Source: CAVPHV01 sp963704825 (GTDB lineage: Bacteria > Actinomycetota > Acidimicrobiia > Spongiisociales > UBA5794). From it: a stretch of DNA of 64,000 bases. Below are positions 1 through 8,744 of this stretch, piece after piece (position 1 is the first letter of the stretch; each line of letters opens with the position of its first letter). The position numbers were made by a program, and so were the translations under genes. The notes beneath the pieces are model-generated. The model was given only the letters and a program-made list of their open reading frames with translations. It ran no database searches and was not told the DNA's origin. Location of the stretch: NCBI GenBank assembly GCA_963704825.1, contig CAVPHV010000006.1, positions 102,817 through 166,816 on the forward strand, written 5' to 3'.

Positions 1-740
1 GAGAGTCGCCCACGTTGTCGACCCCCGAGAAAGTGGCGTTGTTCAAAGCAGCCGTGGAGGCCGTTGGTGATCAGATGACGATCATCGCCGGCACCGGCAC
101 CTACGACACGGCGGCATCGGTTGCCCTGACTCAGAAGGCGGCCGAGATCGGAGTCAACGGCGTAATGGCTGTCACGCCTTACTACTCCAAGCCACCCCAG
201 GAAGGCCTCTACCGGCACTTCATGGCCATCGCCGATGCGTCCGAACTGCCCGTATTGCTCTACAACATCCCGGGTCGCACGGCGCGCCTGATCGAGGTCG
301 AGACGCTGCAGCGTTTGGCCGAGCACGAGAGGATCGTGGCGGTCAAGGACGCGGTCGACGACCTCGAGTGGACCGAGAACGAGATCCGGGAGCTCCCGGA
401 GGGGTTTGCCGTCTATTCGGGCTCCGACGCGATGACCCGGGGCATGGTGTCCGCCAACGGCGTCGGCGTGGTCTCCGTGGCGGCGCACTTCGCCGCTCCA
501 CAGATCAAACGCATGGTCAACGCTACGGTCGAAGGCGACGACGCCGAGTCGTGGCGATTGCACGACGGGCTCCGCCCTCTGTTTGATGCGCTCTTCGTGG
601 AACCAAATCCGATGCCGCTCAAAGCAGGGATGAACGCCGTGTGGGGTCGGGTGGGGGAGCCACGTCTCCCATTGATTCCAGCCAGTGCCGAAACCACCCA
701 ACAGATCGAGGCGGCCATGGAGACCGTACAGTCATTATGA
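1..740 (+). CDS. dapA: 4-hydroxy-tetrahydrodipicolinate synthase, 5' end missing
   Basis: Condenses pyruvate with aspartate semialdehyde, the first committed step to diaminopimelate and lysine. The open frame already reads ESPTLS at the window edge, matching the family's GTTGESPTL stretch, so the gene starts outside the window and the TTG at 15 is not its start. Visible family marks are VTPYYSKP with the catalytic Tyr, the YNIPGRT segment, and VAVKDA with the Schiff-base Lys. About 245 of the usual ~290-300 residues are present. It is followed closely by the RNase J gene, the order seen in many actinobacteria. Identity is secure; only the N terminus is missing. Confidence 0.95.
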   Translation, partial: ESPTLSTPEKVALFKAAVEAVGDQMTIIAGTGTYDTAASVALTQKAAEIGVNGVMAVTPYYSKPPQEGLYRHFMAIADASELPVLLYNIPGRTARLIEVETLQRLAEHERIVAVKDAVDDLEWTENEIRELPEGFAVYSGSDAMTRGMVSANGVGVVSVAAHFAAPQIKRMVNATVEGDDAESWRLHDGLRPLFDALFVEPNPMPLKAGMNAVWGRVGEPRLPLIPASAETTQQIEAAMETVQSL

Positions 741-762
741 GCCTCCATCGCGCCGGGGTCGG

Positions 763-2400
763 GTGGCGGCCTTGAGTGTCAGCGTCACCTTTCTCGGCGG
801 CTTGGGGGAGATCGGCCGCAACTGTGCTGCGATAGAGGTCGACGGCCGGATCGCGCTGATCGACTGCGGGATCATGTTCCCCGAGGAGGACATGCTCGGC
901 GTGGACCTCGTACTCCCGGACTTCTCGTCCGTTGTGGAGAGAGCCGACGACGTCGAATGCGTCATCCTCACCCACGGCCATGAGGACCACGTCGGCTCGC
1001 TGGCCTACTTCCTGCGCGAGGTCAACGTGCCGGTGTACGGCACGGCGCTCGCCGTTGAGTTGGCCAGATCGCGTATCGAGGAGGTCGGACTCACTCCCGA
1101 CCTGCGTGCCATCGAACCGCTCGAGTGGGTCGAAAGCGGCCCCATCCGTTTCACAATGGTGCGCGTCACCCACAGCGTGCCCCATGCCACCGGCATCGTC
1201 TTCGATACTCCCGAAGGCACGATCGTGCACTCCGGAGACTTCAAGCTCGACCCGACACCCATCGATGGCGTGCCAACGGATTTGGCCACCTTCGCCGGGT
1301 TCGGACGGCAAGGGGTGCGGCTACTGCTCAGCGACAGCACCAACGCCGAAGTTCCGGGTTTTGTGCCGTCGGAAGCCTCGGTCGGCGGGCCACTGGCGGA
1401 GATTGTCTCCAACGCCGAGGGGCGCGTCATTCTGGCGTGTTTCGCCAGCCACATTCACCGGGTTCAGCAGGCTGTCGACGCAGTGGTGGGGGCGGGTCGC
1501 AAGCTGGCGTTCCTGGGTCGATCGATGCTGCGCAACACGGAACTGGCCGTCGAACTGGGGATCCTGCAGGTCCCACCGCAGGCCGTGGTGTCCATGGACG
1601 AACTGTTGAGACTCCCCCCCGCCGAGACGGCGGTCATCTGCACCGGGAGCCAAGGTGAACCGTTTGCCGCGCTGTCACTGATGGCGTCGGGGAGTCACCG
1701 TTCGTTGACGCTGGAGAAGACCGACACGGTCATCCTCTCGGCCACACCGATCCCGGGCAACGAAACCGCGGTGTCACGGGTCATCAACAACCTGGCGCGT
1801 CTCGGCATCGAAGTGCATCACGGACGCAACGCCCACGTTCACGTCTCCGGGCACGCCGCTCAAGACGAGATCCGCACCTTCATGAACGTCATCAAGCCAC
1901 AAGCCTTTGTTCCCGTGCACGGCGAGTTCCGCCATCTGCTCGCCAACGCCGAGTTGGCGAAACAGATTGGCATTCCCGACATCGAGGTGTGCCAAGACGG
2001 TGACGTGGTCGTCCTCGACAAGGGGAACCTCAGGGTCGAGAGGGGAGCGGTTCCCGCCGGCTATGTGTACCTCGACGGCTACGGCATCGGCGACGTGGAC
2101 AACGTGCTGCGCGACCGGCGCCACCTGGCCGACGATGGGGTGTTGATTGTCACGGTTGGGTTTGATGTTTCGTCCGGCGAGATCGTATTCGGCCCCGACG
2201 TCGACAGTCACGGGGTCAGCGACGACACCGCCGAGATCCACGAGCAGGTCGCCGCTTCGGTCAGTGACGCGTTGGGGTCGCTCGAACTGCCCACCGACCT
2301 CGACACGGTGCGTCGCAAGATGCGCAGCACCGCCGGTCGCGCCGTCAAGCGCGTCGTGAACCGGCGCCCGGTGGTCTTCCCGGTCCTGATCGAGGTCTAG
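763..2400 (+). CDS. rnj: Ribonuclease J
   Basis: Metallo-beta-lactamase/beta-CASP ribonuclease with 5'-3' exo- and endonuclease activity in RNA decay and maturation; cytoplasmic. The HxHxDH zinc motif is present as THGHEDH near residue 70, followed by SHIHR and PVHGEFRHL in the beta-CASP part, and a C-terminal domain. The open frame extends back to an ATG-type start at 685 inside dapA, but family homology begins at VTFLGGLGEIGRN, so GTG at 763 (545 residues, the usual ~555) is chosen; TTG at 772 is also possible. It lies 22 bases after dapA, probably in the same transcript. RNase Y is also encoded here (23.4 kb), so both decay nucleases coexist. Confidence 0.95.
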   Translation: MAALSVSVTFLGGLGEIGRNCAAIEVDGRIALIDCGIMFPEEDMLGVDLVLPDFSSVVERADDVECVILTHGHEDHVGSLAYFLREVNVPVYGTALAVELARSRIEEVGLTPDLRAIEPLEWVESGPIRFTMVRVTHSVPHATGIVFDTPEGTIVHSGDFKLDPTPIDGVPTDLATFAGFGRQGVRLLLSDSTNAEVPGFVPSEASVGGPLAEIVSNAEGRVILACFASHIHRVQQAVDAVVGAGRKLAFLGRSMLRNTELAVELGILQVPPQAVVSMDELLRLPPAETAVICTGSQGEPFAALSLMASGSHRSLTLEKTDTVILSATPIPGNETAVSRVINNLARLGIEVHHGRNAHVHVSGHAAQDEIRTFMNVIKPQAFVPVHGEFRHLLANAELAKQIGIPDIEVCQDGDVVVLDKGNLRVERGAVPAGYVYLDGYGIGDVDNVLRDRRHLADDGVLIVTVGFDVSSGEIVFGPDVDSHGVSDDTAEIHEQVAASVSDALGSLELPTDLDTVRRKMRSTAGRAVKRVVNRRPVVFPVLIEV

Positions 2401-2440
2401 GACTCGATTCGGTTCGCCGGGTTAAATCACACTGGTGTAA

Positions 2441-2468
2441 CTCCCCGCGCGTGGGCACGCGCGGAGGG
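2441..2468 (+). terminator. Hairpin between rnj and ftsK
   Basis: A GC-rich inverted repeat (CCGCGCG / CGCGCGG core, stem about 10 pairs with one mismatch, 6-base loop) sits 40 bases after rnj. No T-run follows, so it may be a weak or Rho-assisted terminator or an mRNA 3' stabiliser. Confidence 0.4.
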
Positions 2469-2509
2469 TCATTGGCGCAGTTCGCGCAGCCGTGTATCGT
2501 TCGCCCCCC

Positions 2510-4762
2510 ATGCCAACACGGACAAAATCCCGTGGGGCCAAGGGGCGGACCAGGAGAGCCAGAAAAACCAAGACCACAGCGAAGCAACGCACCGGATTTG
2601 TCCCCGCGCTGAGGGCCATGAAGGAGCGGCTCCGCAACCGACTCGGACGTCAAGCCGACGACGTCTGGGGCGTGCTCCTCATTGTGCTGGCGCTGCTGAT
2701 GGCGCTTGCCTTTGTTGGGCTGGCCGGCCCCCTCGGTGGCGGTGGGACCTCCGGTCTCCAATTCCTCTTCGGTTTGTGGGCGTTCGCCCTTCCCGTGGTA
2801 TTGATCGTCATCGGTATCGCCATGGTCGGCACCATGCCGAAGGCCGACTACGCCCGCCTCACCATCGGGCTCATAACCCTGTTTGTCGGGTCGATGGCGA
2901 TGTTCCACCTCATGACCGGCGCCATGTCACTCGCCGACAACGTCGACCAGGTCGTCGAACGCGGCGGAGCCGTCGGTTCACTCGTTGCCTTCCCGCTGCG
3001 GCGACTCATCGGCTTCTGGGGCACCTTCGTGGTACTTGCTGCCGTGATCGCCGTCGGTGCCCTGCTTGTGACCAAGGCCACCCTACGCGATGTGTGGCTC
3101 ACGGTTCGATCCAGCTTCAGCACGGCCCGCCGCACCCTGGTGGCGGCCCGACCTCGCACGGTTGCCCCCGAGGTAGTCGGCCCGATGCCCGCTCCGCAAG
3201 GGTCCACCGCGCCGAAGAAGCAGGCCCCCCCGAACCCGGAAGCCGGCAAGAGTGCCCCCCGCCAGCGCAAGCCGAAAAAGCAAGCAACGCCCGCCCCGCC
3301 CCGGCCCGGCTCCGGCTACCGCTTGCCGCCGCTCGAATTGCTCGGGACCAGCGAAGGGGCCGGCCACAACCGCAGGGTGCTCGAGGCCACGGCGGCGGAG
3401 CTCGAGCAAGCACTTCATCAGCACGGTGTCGACGCCAGTCTGACTCGCATCGTTCCCGGGCCGACGGTGACTCGCTACGAAATCGAACTCGCCCCCGGGG
3501 TGAAGGTCTCTCGGGTGACGGGCTTGTCACACGACATCGCCTACGCCCTGGCCTCACCCGACGTGCGCATCCTCGCCCCGATCCCGGGCAAGAGCGCCAT
3601 CGGGATCGAGGTCCCCAACCGGCGTCGTGAGCTGGTCACCCTGGGCGACATCCTTGGTAGCGCCGAGGCGCAGGCGGATTCCGATCCGCTCCAGGTCGGG
3701 CTGGGCAAAGATATCTCCGGAGCGCCCCGCATGCTCAAGATCGACGAGTTGCCACATATGATCATCGCCGGCGCCACCGGAGCCGGAAAGTCCTCCTGCA
3801 TCAACGCCCTGGTCTCGTCGATCCTGATGCGGGCCACACCCGATCAGGTCAGGCTGATCTTGGTTGATCCGAAGCGGGTCGAGCTCGGCCAGTACAACGG
3901 GGTACCCCACTTGCTGACTCGGGTGATCACCAATCCCAAGAAGGCGGCAGACGCCCTCCAATGGGCCGTCGCCGAGATGGACCGGCGCTACGAGTTGCTG
4001 GCAGACGCCGGGGTGCGCGATGTGATCTCCTACCGCGAGAAATGGGAAGCAGGGATGCTCGAGGAAGACGGCTTCGACCGCTTCCCGTTCATTGTGATCG
4101 TGGTCGACGAACTGAACGACCTGATGATGGTGGCAGGGCGCGCCGTCGAAGAATCCGTGGTTCGTATCGCCCAGATGGCGCGCGCGGTGGGCATCCACCT
4201 TGTGCTCGCCACCCAGCGCCCTTCCGTCAACGTCATCACCGGCGTCATCAAGGCCAACGTGCCATCTCGACTGGCGTTCTCGGTCACCTCGCAGACGGAC
4301 TCGAGAGTCATCCTTGACTCGGTCGGTGCTGAAAAACTCGTCGGCCTCGGCGACATGCTCGTCGTCACCGCCCGCGATCCGAAACCGGAACGAATCCAGG
4401 GTGCCTTCATCTCCGAGAAGGAGATCCACGGCGTCGTGGAATGGGTGCGCGAGCAGGAGAAGGCCCACTACCGCGACGAAGAAGTCTTCGAAGTTGCTCA
4501 GCAACAAGCCGCGGTCGACGAGGAGTTCGAAGGCGAGGACGCCGAGATCATGCGCCAGGCCATCGAGCTGGTGGTGCGCTCCCAGCTGGGCTCCACGTCG
4601 ATGCTGCAGCGCAAGCTCCGTATCGGGTTTGCCCGGGCCGGCCGAGTGATGGACATCCTGGAACGTCGCGGCATCGTGGGTCCCTCCGAGGGATCCAAAG
4701 CCCGGGTTGTTCTCATCGCCGAAGAAGAACTCGACAGCGTCCTCGCGAGCCCCACGCCGTAG
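2510..4762 (+). CDS. ftsK: DNA translocase FtsK/SpoIIIE
   Basis: Septum-located ATP-driven DNA pump that clears chromosome ends during division. A basic N-terminal tail is followed by four membrane segments (about residues 52-72, 84-103, 112-131, 160-180), a Pro/Ala/Lys-rich linker, the beta-subdomain (GPTVTRYEIELAPGVKVSRV), Walker A GATGAGKSS near residue 425, Walker B VIVVDELNDLMMV, and a winged-helix gamma domain (LGSTSMLQRKLRIGFARA), which in the family reads KOPS/SRS sites. ATG at 2510 is preferred to the GTG 18 bases upstream; no clear ribosome site precedes either. At 750 residues it is close to actinobacterial and firmicute lengths. The Walker B Asn (usually Ala in DELADL) is minor. 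Confidence 0.95.
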   Translation: MPTRTKSRGAKGRTRRARKTKTTAKQRTGFVPALRAMKERLRNRLGRQADDVWGVLLIVLALLMALAFVGLAGPLGGGGTSGLQFLFGLWAFALPVVLIVIGIAMVGTMPKADYARLTIGLITLFVGSMAMFHLMTGAMSLADNVDQVVERGGAVGSLVAFPLRRLIGFWGTFVVLAAVIAVGALLVTKATLRDVWLTVRSSFSTARRTLVAARPRTVAPEVVGPMPAPQGSTAPKKQAPPNPEAGKSAPRQRKPKKQATPAPPRPGSGYRLPPLELLGTSEGAGHNRRVLEATAAELEQALHQHGVDASLTRIVPGPTVTRYEIELAPGVKVSRVTGLSHDIAYALASPDVRILAPIPGKSAIGIEVPNRRRELVTLGDILGSAEAQADSDPLQVGLGKDISGAPRMLKIDELPHMIIAGATGAGKSSCINALVSSILMRATPDQVRLILVDPKRVELGQYNGVPHLLTRVITNPKKAADALQWAVAEMDRRYELLADAGVRDVISYREKWEAGMLEEDGFDRFPFIVIVVDELNDLMMVAGRAVEESVVRIAQMARAVGIHLVLATQRPSVNVITGVIKANVPSRLAFSVTSQTDSRVILDSVGAEKLVGLGDMLVVTARDPKPERIQGAFISEKEIHGVVEWVREQEKAHYRDEEVFEVAQQQAAVDEEFEGEDAEIMRQAIELVVRSQLGSTSMLQRKLRIGFARAGRVMDILERRGIVGPSEGSKARVVLIAEEELDSVLASPTP

Positions 4763-4904
4763 TTGCTGCTTCGTGCGTGGCTGACCATCCAGAAATCGCG
4801 CCCTGGCCACGCCGGAACGGATGGAATGCTCCCAGGCTCTGGCCCACCCACTGGTAACCTGACCGCGCTCCGGGCCAATCACGACGGGTCCAGGGCCTCA
4901 TCGT

Positions 4905-6833
4905 ATGGACACCACTCAGGACACCCCAGCCCCCGAACCCGTCGAGAGCAATCGCGGGCCTCGGTATGCCTACCTCCGTAGCGACGGCACGCTCGACATC
5001 ATTCTCGGCAGTCTCGTCGCCGGAGTTGGCGCCTACATCTATCAGTTCCTCGGCGGGCGTTCGCTTGGAGCCGAAGCCTTTGCTCCGATCGGAGCCCTGC
5101 TGACAGCCCACTTTCTGGCCTTCGTCATCTTCCTGCTCCCCGTCGAGCAGTTTGTGATTCGAAGGCTCACGCTGGGCGACTCGGGATGGGTGGTTCCGGT
5201 GCGGGCCATCATCATGGTCGCCACGGTCGGGATCGCGGCGGGGGCGGTGGTGTGGATGGTCGCCGACGACTACTTCGATGGGGATGCCAATTTCATCTTC
5301 TTTGTGTTCGCCACGGTTGCGTTCCACTTCTACTTCGCCGTCGGTCGCGGCTACCTGGCCGGTTATCGCCGCTTCCGTGCCTACGGGTTGGTGAGCGGAG
5401 CCGCGTCACTGTTCCGCCTCGTCATCGCCATCGGCGTGGTGGTGGTGGCGCCGTCGGTCGAAGGCTTCGCTTGGGCGCAAGTCCTCGGACCACTGGTCAT
5501 CGTGTTCTGGCGTCCGTTCCGCAAGCCGGAGGAACGGCGTGGAGGAAGCCGGGGAAGTCTGGCGGAGCACCAGGTCGAATCCATCGACGACAAGGGGCTC
5601 CTGTCGGGCCTCGTCCTCTCGTCGGCGGCGTCGCAAGCTCTGTTGCTGGCCGGACCACTCGTCGCGGGCGCTCTGGGGGCTACCGACGTCGAGTTTTCGG
5701 TCCTGTATGCGACGCTCCTGCTGGCCCGCGCCCCGCTGACGTTCGGCTACAACCTGATCGCCCGTGTCCTGCCGCCGTTCACAGAGATGGCGGCCAGGGG
5801 AGAGCGACGGGAATTGCGGGCTTGGGCGCGGGGCATGGGAATCGCCAGCGTGGTTCTGGCCTTTGTCGGGGCGGCGTTGGGAGCACTGTTGGGCCCGGCC
5901 CTGGTCGGCTTTGCCTTTGGTAGCGACTTCAGGCCGCCTGCCGACGTTGCGGCATTGGCGGCGGCAGGCGTCGTGCTGGCCGGAGGCGGCTTGTTCATCG
6001 GGCAGATCCTGGTGGCGCGGGGACAACCGCTGCGGCTCGCCATCGCGTGGATGTTCGCGCTGGTCACCTCCACCGCGGTTGTGCTGATGCCGTTTGATGA
6101 CCCCGTCATGGACGTGACGGTTGCGTTCTTGGTCGGCGAGATCGTGGCGTTGGCCGCCCTCGTTTCCGGGGCGTTGATGCACGACCGCCAGGAGGTCGAG
6201 GTCTCACACGGCTACGTCGTCGTGAAGCGCTCTATGGATATCGGGATCTCGCTGGTCGCGCTCTTCTTGTTGTCTCCGGTCCTGGTGCTCGCCGCGATTG
6301 CGGTACGACTCGACTCCGAAGGCCCTGCCTTCTTCCGCCAGCAACGGGTTGGACGCGGCGCCCGTGACTTCTGGATGACCAAGATCCGAACCATGGTCAT
6401 CCACCACCAAGAAGAGGTCTTCCACGAGCACCTGGAACGCATCCAAGGTGCCGATTCGGAAGATATCGTCTACACCATCAAGATCGACGATGATCCCCGC
6501 GTCACCAGGGTGGGAGCGGTCCTGCGGCGGTTGTCGATCGATGAGCTTCCCAACCTGTGGAACGTGCTGAAAGGCTCGATGACCCTCGTCGGCCCCCGGC
6601 CCCTGGTACGGGCTGAAGCCGAGCTGATCGGACTCGACAACCCGCGGTTTTCGGTCAAACCCGGGGTCACCGGATTAGCCCAGGTGAAGGGGAGAGACAA
6701 CATCTCGATCGAAGCGCGTACCGCCTACGACGAGGAGTATGTCGCCAACCGGTCCGTACGGCTCGACGTCGACATCCTGGTGGCCACCGTAGGAGCCGTG
6801 TTCCGCAATCCCGGGGAGCAGACTGAGGGGTGA
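4905..6833 (+). CDS. Fusion of MOP/Wzx-like flippase and monotopic phosphoglycosyl transferase
   Basis: Two membrane proteins in one 642-residue chain. Residues ~20-430 are strongly hydrophobic with many predicted helices and resemble polysaccharide flippases of the MOP superfamily (RGYLAGYRRFRAYGL, APLTFGYNLIARVLPPF). From ~residue 440 the chain becomes a bacterial sugar transferase (VVKRSMDIGISLVALFLLS), with the catalytic Asp-Glu pair in IDELPNLWNV and the GPRPL and KPGVTGLAQV signatures of WcaJ/PglC-like enzymes that load sugar-1-phosphate onto undecaprenyl phosphate. Inferred role: starting, and perhaps exporting, a lipid-linked surface glycan. It stands without other glycan genes nearby. 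Its stop overlaps the next start (GTGA). Confidence 0.8.
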   Translation: MDTTQDTPAPEPVESNRGPRYAYLRSDGTLDIILGSLVAGVGAYIYQFLGGRSLGAEAFAPIGALLTAHFLAFVIFLLPVEQFVIRRLTLGDSGWVVPVRAIIMVATVGIAAGAVVWMVADDYFDGDANFIFFVFATVAFHFYFAVGRGYLAGYRRFRAYGLVSGAASLFRLVIAIGVVVVAPSVEGFAWAQVLGPLVIVFWRPFRKPEERRGGSRGSLAEHQVESIDDKGLLSGLVLSSAASQALLLAGPLVAGALGATDVEFSVLYATLLLARAPLTFGYNLIARVLPPFTEMAARGERRELRAWARGMGIASVVLAFVGAALGALLGPALVGFAFGSDFRPPADVAALAAAGVVLAGGGLFIGQILVARGQPLRLAIAWMFALVTSTAVVLMPFDDPVMDVTVAFLVGEIVALAALVSGALMHDRQEVEVSHGYVVVKRSMDIGISLVALFLLSPVLVLAAIAVRLDSEGPAFFRQQRVGRGARDFWMTKIRTMVIHHQEEVFHEHLERIQGADSEDIVYTIKIDDDPRVTRVGAVLRRLSIDELPNLWNVLKGSMTLVGPRPLVRAEAELIGLDNPRFSVKPGVTGLAQVKGRDNISIEARTAYDEEYVANRSVRLDVDILVATVGAVFRNPGEQTEG

Positions 6834-8707
6834 GCGCCGATACCACCGGAGCGCGCAAAGGAGCCCTCCCAGACGCGATTCAGTCGCGTACGCTCAATGA
6901 CATGGGACCTTGTGCTCGCTTTGATGATCTCACGCCAGGAGCGGAGCGTTCCATCGCTCTGCGTGACCTTCAGCAGACCGTCGTGGCGAGCAAGCTCGAA
7001 GAGGTCGTCTCCGCATTGCTGCGGGTCGAAGAACTGACCTCCGAGGGTTTGTGGGCCGGAGGGTTCGTTGCCTATGAAGCTGCACCGGCGTTCAACCCGA
7101 TGTTGAAGGTGGCGCAGCCACGTCCCGATGAGACCTTCAGCGACATGCCGTTGTTGTGGTTCGGGTTGTACGCCACCCGTGAGCGGGTCGAACCATTCAC
7201 GCCGCGTCATCGGCTGCCTGCCCCGTACAGCGTGTCGGCGTGGACGGCCGAGATCGATCGGGACGGCTACGAAGCTGCCCTCGCGCAGGTTCACCAGCGC
7301 ATCGAGGACGGCGACACGGAGCAGTTGAACTACTCGTTCCGGCTTCATGCCGCGTTCGCCGGCGAACCGAGTGAGCTGTACCGCGATCTGTTGATCGCCC
7401 AGCGCGGCGCCCATGGAGCGTGTTTTGAGGCCGACCGATTCCACATCGTCAGCGCCTCCCCTGAGGGGTTCTTCACGTTGTCGGCCGACCAGATCGAGGT
7501 GCGGCCGATGAAGGGAACCTTGGCGCGGGGGCGCTGGGCCGAAGAAGACCGAGAGCAGGCGATTCGTCTGCTCGGGTCGGACGAAGAGCGCGCCCAGAAC
7601 CTGCGGGTGGTACAGGCGATCTCTGAGAGCCTGGGCGGTGTTTCCAACCCCGGTTCGGTGCGGATCGAGCAGGTTCTGGAACTGGAACGGCTCGAGACGG
7701 TGTGGCAGCTCACCTCTCGGATCACGGCTGAACCCAAACCAGGAACGTCGGTTGTCGATGCTTTCAGAGCGCTGTTCCCGCTGTGCTCGATCACAGGGAT
7801 TCCGCAGGCGAGGACGATGCAGATCATCGCCGAACTGGAACCGTCTCGGCGCGGCGTGTATTGCGGCGCCATTGGTTACCTTGCGCCACCGGACGCTGGG
7901 GGGCCACGCGCCCATTTCAATGTCGCCATCCGCACCGTGGTCATCGACCGCGAGGAGGGCCTTGCTTCGTATGGGGTCGGCGGTGGGATCTCGAAGGATT
8001 CCTCGCCGTCGGCGGAGTACGACGAGGCGCGTTCCAAAGCACGACTCCTGGCCGAGCGGCGACCGGACTTCGATTTGTGGGAGACGCTGCGTTGGGAGGG
8101 GCCGGAAGGATATTGGCTGCTCGAGGAACACCTCGAGCGCCTGGAGGCCTCGGCCGACTACTTCGGGTTTCTGTGTGATCGCGAGCGGGTGCAGCGCGCT
8201 CTCGACGAAGCCGTCGACGGCTGCGCCGGGACATGTGCCGTTCGGGTGACCGTGGGGCGCGAAGGTGAGACGAAGGCCCACGTCCTCGAAGGTGAGATGG
8301 CGGTGAAGTGGGAATCCGACGCCGGACCTATCGCCCGAGTGGCGATTGCCCGTCATGCGATGCCGTCGAACAACATCTTTCTCTTCCACCAAACGAGCCG
8401 CCAAGTGTCCTTCGCAGATCGCGCCTGGGCCTCGATCGCAGTGCCCGCGGACGACGTGATCTTGATCAACGAGAGGGACGAAATCACACAGGCCACTACG
8501 TCGAACGTTGCGGCTCTCATCGACGGCCGCTGGTGTACGCCCCCGGTTGAGTCGGGATGCCTGGCCGGGGTCTACCGGCAATCGTTGATTGAGAAAGGGA
8601 TGCTCGAGGTGCGGCCGATCAGCGTGGCTCAGCTCGCGGCCGCCGAGGAGATTGCGCTGTTGTCGTCGGTGCGGGGCTGGCAGCGTGCCCAGCTGGTCAC
8701 GGAGTAA
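6830..8707 (+). CDS. pabB: Aminodeoxychorismate synthase component I fused to a PabC-like (class IV aminotransferase) domain
   Basis: Bifunctional folate-branch protein: the first ~400 residues are the chorismate-using PabB domain (PMKGTLARG with the active Lys, SITGIPQARTM, RGVYCGAIGYL, YGVGGGISKDS), the last ~220 a 4-amino-4-deoxychorismate lyase domain (INERDEITQATTSNVAALIDGRW). In related fusions the PLP-binding lysine lies in HKTT; here that stretch reads HQTS, with Gln at residue 521 (codon CAA, 8390-8392). If correct, the lyase half cannot form the internal aldimine. GTG at 6830 overlaps the upstream stop; ATG at 6902 is an alternative closer to where homology begins. No glutaminase (PabA) gene is visible. 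Confidence 0.9.
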   Translation: MSADTTGARKGALPDAIQSRTLNDMGPCARFDDLTPGAERSIALRDLQQTVVASKLEEVVSALLRVEELTSEGLWAGGFVAYEAAPAFNPMLKVAQPRPDETFSDMPLLWFGLYATRERVEPFTPRHRLPAPYSVSAWTAEIDRDGYEAALAQVHQRIEDGDTEQLNYSFRLHAAFAGEPSELYRDLLIAQRGAHGACFEADRFHIVSASPEGFFTLSADQIEVRPMKGTLARGRWAEEDREQAIRLLGSDEERAQNLRVVQAISESLGGVSNPGSVRIEQVLELERLETVWQLTSRITAEPKPGTSVVDAFRALFPLCSITGIPQARTMQIIAELEPSRRGVYCGAIGYLAPPDAGGPRAHFNVAIRTVVIDREEGLASYGVGGGISKDSSPSAEYDEARSKARLLAERRPDFDLWETLRWEGPEGYWLLEEHLERLEASADYFGFLCDRERVQRALDEAVDGCAGTCAVRVTVGREGETKAHVLEGEMAVKWESDAGPIARVAIARHAMPSNNIFLFHQTSRQVSFADRAWASIAVPADDVILINERDEITQATTSNVAALIDGRWCTPPVESGCLAGVYRQSLIEKGMLEVRPISVAQLAAAEEIALLSSVRGWQRAQLVTE

Positions 8708-8744
8708 CCCGAGCCGCCAGGACATCCGTTAGCCTTCCTGCGCG

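Noticed and set aside
3554..4882. 442-codon open frame opposite ftsK
   Set aside because: Antisense shadow; the + strand carries all FtsK motifs.
6725..8725. 666-codon open frame opposite pabBC
   Set aside because: Arg/Pro/His-rich sequence without any family motif, fully antisense to a clear gene; a by-product of high GC.
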